Below, piece by piece: positions 36,316-44,400 of a DNA stretch of 64,000 nt (position 1 is the first letter of the stretch; every line of letters begins with the position of its first letter). The notes beneath the pieces are model-generated. The model saw nothing but the letters and a program-made list of their open reading frames with translations, did no database searches and had not been told where the DNA came from. A program made the translations under genes and the position numbers. The stretch lies in contig NZ_FQTW01000005.1 in assembly GCF_900129035.1 (NCBI RefSeq), positions 62,001 through 126,000 on the forward strand, read 5' to 3'. Source of the DNA: Psychroflexus salarius. Its GTDB lineage: Bacteria > Bacteroidota > Bacteroidia > Flavobacteriales > Flavobacteriaceae.

Positions 36316-36640
36316 TATTAAAGATTCTAACGCACCTATTTCAACAACAACAATTAATAAAAATGCTGTTGATGCACCTACCAATAATATTTACGAAGCA
36401 ATTTCAATTGTGTCTAAGCGGTCAAGCCAAATTAATACAGAGATGAAACGTGAATTGTTGGAAAAACTAGACGAGTTTGCAACTTATAATGATAGTTTAG
36501 AAGAAATTTTTGAAAATAAAGAACAAATTGAAGTTTCTAAGTTTTACGAGCGTTTACCTAAACCACATGCACTAGCTTTAGAAGAATGGTTAGAAGAAAA
36601 AATTTACTACCGTCATACTAAAGAAAGCGAAGAGATTTAA
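36305..36640 (+). CDS. rpoZ: RNA polymerase omega subunit family protein
   Basis: A 111-residue protein with the core NNIYEAISIVSKRSSQINTEMKRELLEKLDEF (about 27-58), which matches the omega/RPB6 fold used by Bacteroidota; omega helps RNA polymerase assembly by binding the beta' subunit. The C-terminal part (FYERLPKPHALALEEWLEEKIYYR) is typical of the Bacteroidota version. It overlaps bamD by 11 bases and shares a TAATG stop-start with coaBC. The same rpoZ-coaBC order is seen in many bacteria, which supports the call. Confidence 0.88.
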   Translation: MKTNIKDSNAPISTTTINKNAVDAPTNNIYEAISIVSKRSSQINTEMKRELLEKLDEFATYNDSLEEIFENKEQIEVSKFYERLPKPHALALEEWLEEKIYYRHTKESEEI

Positions 36641-37839
36641 TGCATTTGTTAAGCGGCAAAAAAATATTACTTGGTATTACAGGTGGGATTGCCGCTTATA
36701 AATCTATTTTTTTACTTAGACTACTTAAAAAATCTGGTGCTCAAGTTAAGGTAATTACAACGCCAAAAGCACTTGATTTTGTTACTCCACTAACTTTAGC
36801 TACGCTTTCAGATTTCCCAGTTGAACATCAACTACAAGACGAAGATGGTAATTGGACCAACCATGTTGACCTTGGTTTGTGGGCAGATATGATGATTATA
36901 GCGCCAGTAACAGCTAACACCTTGTCCAAAATGGCTCATGGTAATGCTGACAATCTATTGCTTACAACTTATCTCTCGGCTAAATGCCCAGTGTATTTTG
37001 CCCCAGCGATGGATTTAGACATGTATAAGCACCCAAGTACACGAGCCAGCCTAGAAAAACTCTCTAGTTTTGGAAATGTTTTTATAAAACCAGGCGTTGG
37101 CGAATTGGCGAGTGGCTTATCTGGCGAAGGCCGAATGGCTGAACCTGAAGATATTGTAAAATTTATAACAAACCACCTTCAAAGTCAGTTAAGTTTTTAC
37201 GGAAAAAAAATATTAATTACAGCGGGACCAACTTACGAAGCCATTGACCCTGTTAGATTTATAGGTAATCGGTCTAGCGGTAAAATGGGCTATGCACTTG
37301 CTGAAGCAGCCTTAAACTTAGGTGCTGAAGTCTGTTTAATTTCAGGGCCAACTGCCTTACAATTGTCACATCCTAACTTACAAATTATTCAAGTTGAATC
37401 AACTCAAAACATGTTTGATGCCGTAAAAGCTAATTTTGATAAACAAGATTTGGCTATTGCAGCCGCAGCTGTTTCAGATTATACACCAGTTGAAGTTAAC
37501 ACGCATAAAATTAAAAAGTCTGACCAATTGCTGAATATTAGTTTTAAAAAAACACCTGACATTTTAAGTTATATGGGTGAAACTAAAAATCATCAAGTAC
37601 TAATTGGTTTTGCGCTCGAAACACAAAATGCTTTAGACTATGCTCGAGATAAAATGAAACGTAAAAAAGCAGATGCTATATTAGTTAATACTTTAAGTGA
37701 AAATAATCTTGTTTTTGGTTCAGATCAAAATACCTTGCAATTTTTATCAAACAAAGAGCAAATAGATTTAGGTCAACATTCTAAACAAAAACTAGCGCTT
37801 AAAGTACTTCAATTAATTTCAGAAAAGTTTTTTTCTTAA
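36640..37839 (+). CDS. coaBC: bifunctional phosphopantothenoylcysteine decarboxylase/synthetase
   Basis: The 399-residue enzyme carries out two steps of coenzyme A synthesis: CoaB couples phosphopantothenate to cysteine using CTP, and CoaC decarboxylates the product with FMN. The N-terminal flavoprotein domain (about 1-180) shows LLGITGGIAAYKS, the APVTANTLSKMAHGNADNLL block and PAMDLDMYKHP. The C-terminal synthetase domain (about 185-399) has ITAGPTYEAIDPVRFIGNRSSGKMGYALAE and a later AAAVSDYTP and KIKK motif. It starts on the last base of rpoZ. Confidence 0.96.
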   Translation: MHLLSGKKILLGITGGIAAYKSIFLLRLLKKSGAQVKVITTPKALDFVTPLTLATLSDFPVEHQLQDEDGNWTNHVDLGLWADMMIIAPVTANTLSKMAHGNADNLLLTTYLSAKCPVYFAPAMDLDMYKHPSTRASLEKLSSFGNVFIKPGVGELASGLSGEGRMAEPEDIVKFITNHLQSQLSFYGKKILITAGPTYEAIDPVRFIGNRSSGKMGYALAEAALNLGAEVCLISGPTALQLSHPNLQIIQVESTQNMFDAVKANFDKQDLAIAAAAVSDYTPVEVNTHKIKKSDQLLNISFKKTPDILSYMGETKNHQVLIGFALETQNALDYARDKMKRKKADAILVNTLSENNLVFGSDQNTLQFLSNKEQIDLGQHSKQKLALKVLQLISEKFFS

Positions 37840-37886
37840 ATTAAGTTGTAAAACCAAATCATTTATAACCAATTTAATATTAATTT

Positions 37887-38783
37887 ATGCTTAATACAGT
37901 TAAATTTAGTTTTATTCTTATAGCCTTGATTTGCTTTTCAACAGTCAATGCTCAAGAGTTTAATGCTGAGGTTGTTGTCGATGCCCAACAGACGGGTAAA
38001 AATCAACTTACGGTTTTTAAAACTTTAGAGCAGCAATTAACCGAATTTATTAATAGAAATTCTTGGTCATCTTACCAATTAGAAAATCATCAAAAAATAA
38101 ATTGCAGCTTTTTTATTATTGTAAAGTCCTTTAATAATAACCAATTTCAAGCCTCTTTACAAGTTCAAGCATCACGACCAATTTATGGCAGTGACAAGTT
38201 CTCACCAATACTTAATTTTAAAGATAACGAGCTTAGTTTTACCTATAAAGAATTTCAAGTTTTCAATTATTCGCCAAATTCATTCGAAAATAATTTAATT
38301 TCAGTTATTTCATTTTATTTAAAAACAATTTTAGGTTTAGATGCTGATAGTTTTGAAGAGCTTAGTGGAAATTCATTTTTTGAAGAAGCTAACCAAATCG
38401 TAAATTATTCACAACAACGCGGTTCGGGATGGTTAATTTCAGGAAATGCTAACAGTAGAGCAGCGCTTAATCGTGATTTATTATCTAATAATTTTCAAGA
38501 GTTTAGGCAAGCTTTTTATGAGTACCACCGTTTAGGCTTAGATCAATTTTACTCTGATCCAGACCTGGCAAAAGCCAAAATTGTTTCGGCCTTAAATAAA
38601 GTTCAAGCAGTTAATAATCGTCGGCCAAATTCTATTTTAGTTCGTACATTTTTTGATGCCAAGGCCAACGAAATTCTTGAAATATTTAGTGGTGGAAATC
38701 CAGAAAATCATGAAGCTGTTAAAAATATGCTACAAAAAGTTGCTCCGATTCATAGTCGGTCTTGGCGGCAAATCAAATCTTAA
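37887..38783 (+). CDS. porD: DUF4835 family protein, type IX secretion protein PorD
   Basis: A 298-residue protein with a Sec signal peptide (cleavage after VNAQ, about 23) and the N-terminal EFNAEVVVDAQQTGKNQLTVFKTLEQQLTEFINRNSW that marks DUF4835. Members are named PorD in annotation and linked to the type IX secretion system; the biochemical role is not well defined. The length matches. It sits 47 nt after coaBC and before recN, the normal flavobacterial place. Two T9SS cargo proteins are encoded in this same window (41467 and 58968), so the system should be active in this organism. Confidence 0.82.
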   Translation: MLNTVKFSFILIALICFSTVNAQEFNAEVVVDAQQTGKNQLTVFKTLEQQLTEFINRNSWSSYQLENHQKINCSFFIIVKSFNNNQFQASLQVQASRPIYGSDKFSPILNFKDNELSFTYKEFQVFNYSPNSFENNLISVISFYLKTILGLDADSFEELSGNSFFEEANQIVNYSQQRGSGWLISGNANSRAALNRDLLSNNFQEFRQAFYEYHRLGLDQFYSDPDLAKAKIVSALNKVQAVNNRRPNSILVRTFFDAKANEILEIFSGGNPENHEAVKNMLQKVAPIHSRSWRQIKS

Positions 38784-38840
38784 GCTTTTAAGTGTAAAAT
38801 TGGTGCTTGTTTTGTAAATTTACACTCAAAATTTAAAAGC

Positions 38841-40493
38841 TTGTTACAAAAGTTAAGCATAAAAAATTACGCCTTAATTGAAGACGTTCAATTGAATCTA
38901 AACACGGGTTTTACCACAATAACCGGCGAAACCGGTGCTGGAAAATCAATTTTACTAGGTGCTATTGGTTTGTTGTTAGGTAAACGAGCCGACTTATCTG
39001 CGGTTAAAAATGAGTCCAATAAATGCATTATTGAAGGTGAGTTTTTTATTGAGACTTATAATTTAAATACTTTATTTAATCAACTTCAGCTTGACTATGA
39101 TGCCCATACAATTATTAGACGTGAAATTTTACCATCTGGCAAGTCAAGACTATTTATTAATGACACGCCAGCAAAATTATCTCAAGCCCAAGAATTAGGT
39201 CAGCATCTCATAGATATTCACTCACAACATGATACCTTAAGCATTACTCAGCAAGATTATCAATACGAAGTCTTAGACGCCATTGCTAGAAGTAAAGAAG
39301 AACGCCAAGATTATCAAAGTGCCTACCAAAATTTAAAACAACTCAAACAAAAGTTAGAAGACTTAAAGGCTAGCCAATTAGAGGCGCAGAAAAACTACGA
39401 CTATAATTTGTTTTTACTTGAAGAGCTCGACGCCTTAAAGTTAGAAACGATTAATCAAACCGAACTCGAGCAGCAAAAACATAAATTAGACAATGTAGAA
39501 GTTTTGCAAGAAAAACTATCTGCTGCTTACCAACTAATGTCTAATGAAGATATTGGTCTTACCAACCAGTTACGGCAACTTCAATTAGACCTCAAGTCCG
39601 CCTCCCAAATAGATATGAGTTTATCGGCTATTTTTGAACGTGTTAATAGTAGTTTAATCGAACTTGAAGATATTCAGCAAGAAGTAGAAAACCATCTTGA
39701 AACAGTTGAAAATGATCCAGAATTAAAAACGACTTTAGAGTCAACCTTGAATAACTTATACAGATTACAATCCAAGCATCAGGTTGAAGATGTAACAGAA
39801 TTAATCAAGATTAGAAACCACTTGCAAGAACAAGTTGAAGCTTCTCAAAACGCCAATCTCGACTTAGATGAAGTTAATGAAGAGATTGCAGCAGCTCAAC
39901 TCCAATTAAAACAAGCGGCAAAAAAATTATTTGAAAAAAGAAAATCAGTTACAAAATTAGTTTCAACTTCAATTCAAAACACTTTGTCTATATTAGGAAT
40001 GCCTGAAGCTAGGTTTTCAATTTCAGCAAAATTTACAGGACAATTTAGTTCACAAGGTGCAGATCAGTTTGATTGGTTATTTACAGCCAATACAGGTCAT
40101 GATATGCAAGCGGTTTCAAAAGTTGCTTCGGGTGGAGAACTCTCTAGAATTACATTAGCTTTAAAAGCTTTGTTATCACAAAAGCAGCATCTACCAAGTT
40201 TGATTTTTGATGAAATTGATACAGGCGTTTCTGGCGAAATAGCAACAAAAATGGCTGATGTTATGCTGGAAATGGGACAACGCATGCAAGTTATTGCAAT
40301 TACGCATTTACCACAAATTGCCTCAAAAGGTAATGAACATTTTAAAGTGTTTAAATCTCAAATTAATCAAGTTACAAACTCACAAATCAGAAATCTTACA
40401 AGTGATGAACGCATTGAAGAGTTGGCCGAAATGCTTGGAGGTAAAACTTCAACTTCAGCAGTTTCGCACGCAAAATCTTTATTGCGTCAATAA
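38841..40493 (+). CDS. recN: DNA repair protein RecN
   Basis: The 550-residue SMC-like ATPase acts in double-strand break repair and recombination. The N-terminal head has GETGAGKSILLGAIGLLLGKRADLSAV (about 31-57). A central coiled-coil region of roughly 300 residues is rich in Gln, Glu, Leu and Lys. The C-terminal head has VASGGELSRITLALKALL (signature) and LIFDEIDTGVSGEIATKMADVM (Walker B). The start is TTG (MLQKLSIKNYALIEDV), where all RecN proteins begin with this strand, so the non-ATG start is firm. It lies 57 nt after porD and may share its transcript. Confidence 0.95.
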   Translation: MLQKLSIKNYALIEDVQLNLNTGFTTITGETGAGKSILLGAIGLLLGKRADLSAVKNESNKCIIEGEFFIETYNLNTLFNQLQLDYDAHTIIRREILPSGKSRLFINDTPAKLSQAQELGQHLIDIHSQHDTLSITQQDYQYEVLDAIARSKEERQDYQSAYQNLKQLKQKLEDLKASQLEAQKNYDYNLFLLEELDALKLETINQTELEQQKHKLDNVEVLQEKLSAAYQLMSNEDIGLTNQLRQLQLDLKSASQIDMSLSAIFERVNSSLIELEDIQQEVENHLETVENDPELKTTLESTLNNLYRLQSKHQVEDVTELIKIRNHLQEQVEASQNANLDLDEVNEEIAAAQLQLKQAAKKLFEKRKSVTKLVSTSIQNTLSILGMPEARFSISAKFTGQFSSQGADQFDWLFTANTGHDMQAVSKVASGGELSRITLALKALLSQKQHLPSLIFDEIDTGVSGEIATKMADVMLEMGQRMQVIAITHLPQIASKGNEHFKVFKSQINQVTNSQIRNLTSDERIEELAEMLGGKTSTSAVSHAKSLLRQ

Positions 40494-40532
40494 AAATTTT
40501 ACTTTTACAAATTAAAATTTCAATTTTTAACT

Positions 40533-41342
40533 ATGGCTTATAATTTATTAAAGGGTAAACGCGGAATTATTTTTGGTGCACTAGATGAAAACTCTATTGC
40601 ATGGAAAACCGCCGAACGCGTTCACGAAGAAGGCGGAACATTTGTGCTCACTAATGCACCAATTGCCATGAGAATGGGCTCTATTAAGCAACTTGCCGAA
40701 AAAACAAATGCGCAAATAATTCCAGCTGATGCCACTAATCTTGAAGATTTAGAAAAATTAGTTGAAGAATCAATGGAAATACTAGGTGGTAAAATAGATT
40801 TTGTGTTGCATTCTATCGGCATGTCTATTAACGTAAGAAAAGGTAGAGCATATACAGACCAAAATTATGATTGGACGCATAAAGGTTTAGATGTTTCTGC
40901 CATGTCGTTTCACCGCGTTATGCAAACTTTACATAAAAAGGATGCGATGAATGAATGGGGAAGTATCGTAGCTTTAACTTATATGGCAGCGCAACGTGTT
41001 TTTCCTGATTATAATGATATGGCCGATAATAAAGCTTATTTAGAGTCAGTTGCAAGAAGTTTTGGTTATTTCTTTGGCAAAGACCGTAAGGTTCGTGTTA
41101 ACACGATATCTCAGTCGCCAACACCTACAACTGCTGGTAAAGGTGTTAAGGGTTTTGATGCGTTTATTAATTATGCAGAGAAAATGTCGCCATTAGGCAA
41201 TGCCACTGCATTAGAATGTGCTGATTATACGGTGACTCTATTTTCAGACTTAACCAAGAAAGTGACTCTACAAAATTTATTTCACGATGGTGGATTTTCG
41301 AATGTTGGTGTTAGCCAAGAAGTCATTGAAAAATTTGAATAG
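40533..41342 (+). CDS. fabI: enoyl-[acyl-carrier-protein] reductase (NADH)
   Basis: The 269-residue short-chain dehydrogenase reduces trans-2-enoyl-ACP in the last step of each fatty-acid elongation cycle. The nucleotide-binding start is LKGKRGIIFGALDENSIAWKTAERVHEEG (about 5-33). The FabI catalytic Tyr-x6-Lys is seen in DYNDMADNKAYLES (about 157-170). The SQSPTPTTAGKGVKGFDAF loop is the Bacteroidota-type substrate loop. FabI is the target of triclosan in other bacteria. A clear terminator follows. Confidence 0.95.
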   Translation: MAYNLLKGKRGIIFGALDENSIAWKTAERVHEEGGTFVLTNAPIAMRMGSIKQLAEKTNAQIIPADATNLEDLEKLVEESMEILGGKIDFVLHSIGMSINVRKGRAYTDQNYDWTHKGLDVSAMSFHRVMQTLHKKDAMNEWGSIVALTYMAAQRVFPDYNDMADNKAYLESVARSFGYFFGKDRKVRVNTISQSPTPTTAGKGVKGFDAFINYAEKMSPLGNATALECADYTVTLFSDLTKKVTLQNLFHDGGFSNVGVSQEVIEKFE

Positions 41343-41367
41343 GTATTAACGTGATAGATTTTATGTT

Positions 41368-41397
41368 AAAAAACTCCTTTTGTGGAGTTTTTTTTTG
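41368..41397 (+). terminator. Rho-independent terminator after fabI
   Basis: A 10-bp stem AAAAAACTCC/GGAGTTTTTT (41368-41377 with 41384-41393) with a 6-nt loop and extra T residues. Confidence 0.88.
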
Positions 41398-41406
41398 TTT
41401 TAAAGT

Positions 41407-41439
41407 TTAACGAATAGTTAATTTTTATATATTCGTTAA
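41407..41439. repeat. perfect 10-bp inverted repeat upstream of the T9SS cargo gene
   Basis: TTAACGAATA (41407-41416) and TATTCGTTAA (41430-41439) are exact reverse complements with a 13-nt spacer, giving a centre-to-centre distance of 23 bp, about two helical turns. The spacer contains TAATTTTT, one base off a -7 element, with a TTG 21 nt upstream. It is a plausible operator around a weak promoter; no U-tract follows, so it is not a terminator. Confidence 0.5.
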
Positions 41440-41466
41440 CTAATAAATATTTAAAATTTAACAATT

Positions 41467-44400
41467 ATGAAAAGAATTACATTTTTGTTTGCTTTTTTGC
41501 TTGCTATTTCATGGCAAGGACAAGGGCAAATTCTAGTTTCTGAAAACTTCGATTCAGGAACGCCAACTGATTGGTCTGGTTCTTATGGAAATACAGTTAC
41601 TGCTTCTTGTGCTGGGAACTCCGAACGCGATAATATTTATAGTTTTAGCGACACTGGAAATCTAACATCACCTAATTACGTTGGCGGTTCTAATGGGACA
41701 GATTTAGTGATTAGTTTTGACTACAAAATTGTTGAATACGATTTCTCAAATCCAACCACACCTCAAGGAGCTGGCTGGGGTACTGCAGAATTACAGTATT
41801 CAACTGATGATGGCACCAATTGGGTGACCATCTTAACAATTGATGATAGTAATCATACAGTCTCTGCAGATTGTGCTAATGTTACTGCAACTATTGATGC
41901 AGCTGATTTGCCAGCAGGAACAGATGTAAAATTACAAATAGCTAACACTTGGGCTGCTGGTGATTACTACTTTTATGTAGATAATTTTGCAGCAAACCAA
42001 CAAGTTAACTGTGTATTGCCTGAAGCAACAGCTACTGTTGTTGAAGATTGTGCTAACGGTGAATTTTCAATTGATGTTGATGTAACTGATTTAGGTGATT
42101 CAGCAACTTTAAGTCTTACTAATGATGCAGGTGTTGCGAGTACTGATGTTACCGCAACAGGCGTAGTCACGGTTGGACCATTTCCAGCTGGTACACCAGT
42201 TAATTTAACTTTAGAGCATGAGTCTGACACCGATTGTAATGTTGATTTGGGATCGTTTGCAGACGCTTGTCCAGCAGTAAACGATGCTTGTACAGGAGCC
42301 ATTGCTTTAACAATTACAACTGATGATACTCAGTTAACAAGTTTTATATCTGCTAATGCCACAGAAGAACCAATTGAGTTGGTCGATTGTGATGCTTTTG
42401 GTAATTATGGTGTATGGTATTCTTTTGTAGCGCCATCGTCAACATTAAAGTTTATCTCAGGTGCAAATGATCCTGGAATAACTATTTTTGAGGGACCTGA
42501 TTGTGCTAACTTAACTGAATTGACTACAAATTGTTTAAACAATTTCGATGGTGATATTACAGGTTTAACAACAGGAAATACTTATTATGCCATGGTTTGG
42601 GATGATTCTCAAGAATCTACGCCTACAGATTTTGCTTTATATTATGAAACTTGTCCTGCGCCAACAGCTTTAGATGCAATTAATATTACAGATGAAGCAG
42701 CAGACTTAACTTGGACAGCTGGTAATGCTGAAACAGAATGGGAAGTTGTTTGGGGACCTGCAGGTTTTGATCCAGCAACTGAAGGAACGACAGTTTCAGA
42801 TAACGATGGCACACTAGGTGTGAGTTTATCAGGTTTAGATGATGAAACATCATATGAATTTTACGTAACCGCTGTTTGTGGTGCTAATGATGAGAGTACG
42901 CAAACTGGTCCGTTTGAATTCACAACTGCATGTTCTGCTCTTACAGCGCCTTATGATACAGGTTTTGAAAGCTTCACGGTTTCTAGTTCTGCTTTTTCTA
43001 ATGAAAATTGCTGGACAGCAACAAGTACAGCATATCTTTGGGAAGTTGCTGATGATACAGACACATCATCAGGTGGAACCGGACCAGCAGCTGGAGTGAG
43101 TGATGGTAATTATTTTTTTACTGAGGCTACATCTGGTAATGAAGGTGATGTGATTGATTTGGTTTCGCCATCAATTGATTTATCAACACTTAATACACCA
43201 GCACTTTATTTTGATTATCACATGTTTGGTGGTGATATGGGAACTTTAGAAGTGGTTGTAGATAACGGTACATCAACTTCAACAATATTTACATTGACCG
43301 GTCAGCAGCAAACTACTGAAGATGACCCATTTATTTCTCAAACAGTTGCTCTTGACGCTTATGCAGGAGAGACGGTTCAAATCATCTTTAGAGCCACTAG
43401 AGGTTCAGGTTTTGAAAGTGACATGGCTATCGATAATGTTGATGTAAACGAGGCACCTTCTTGTTTTCCAGCAACTGATTTAGCAATCAATACCATCACT
43501 GGAGATAGTGCAGAGCTTACTTTTACTGGAAATAATGGTGGTACTTCAGCGCATATTTGGGCGGTTTATGCTCAAGGTGCAGATGCCCAAAGTGAAGCGC
43601 CTTTATTTAATGGTCAAGCCTTAGCTGGAGAAACTTCAGCATCCATTACAGGTTTAGACCCTACCACAGCTTATGATGTTTATGTTTTAGCGAATTGTGG
43701 TGCAAGTCAAAGTTCTTTAGCCGGTCCAGTAACTTTTACAACAACTGCTGCTTGTGCTGCGCCAACTGAACTTACTATAAGCCAAGTTACGGCTTCTACA
43801 GCCGAGATTTCTTGGACAGCTTCAAATACAGAAGATTCTGGTTACGAGTGGGTTGTTATGGCTGATGGAGAAGATCCATTAGATGCCGCAAACACGCCAG
43901 CTGCTTCAGGAACTACCGCTGCTGGTGAAACTATGGCTTCTGTTACTGGTCTTTCAGATAATATGGCTTATGATGTTTATGTCCGTTCAGTTTGTAGTCC
44001 TGAACCAGACCCAAGTGAATATTTAGGTCCTGAGTCTTTTGTGACTGATTGTGTTGCATTTACACCAGATTACACAGAATCTTTCGACACATTTACACCA
44101 GATTGCTGGGAAGAAGCAGGAAGTGGTGACCCAACAACTGGTCCATCTGACTTAGGTTCTGGTTTATGGTCTGCTGACGGCTTTTTAAATAATGGTACTA
44201 CAGGCGCTGCTCGTATTAATCTATGGACAGATAACAGAGAAGATTGGTTAATTTCACCAAGCTTTGATTTATCGGCTGGTGGTTATGAACTTGCTTACAG
44301 TGTAGGATTAACAGATTATAATAACTCAAATGCTCCAGAAGGCGCTGGTATGGGTTCTGATGATGAAGTTCAAGTTTTAATTACTGAAGATAATGGTGCT

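Noticed and set aside
40258-40515. 85-codon plus-strand frame overlapping the 3' end of recN in another frame.
   Set aside because: RecN motifs continue through the region to the stop at 40493, so there is no frameshift, and the alternative frame has no family features.
41973-42302. 109-codon frame antisense to the T9SS cargo gene.
   Set aside because: It results from the biased Ser/Thr/Asp/Ala codons of the large gene; the composition is the mirror of that protein and no domain is seen.
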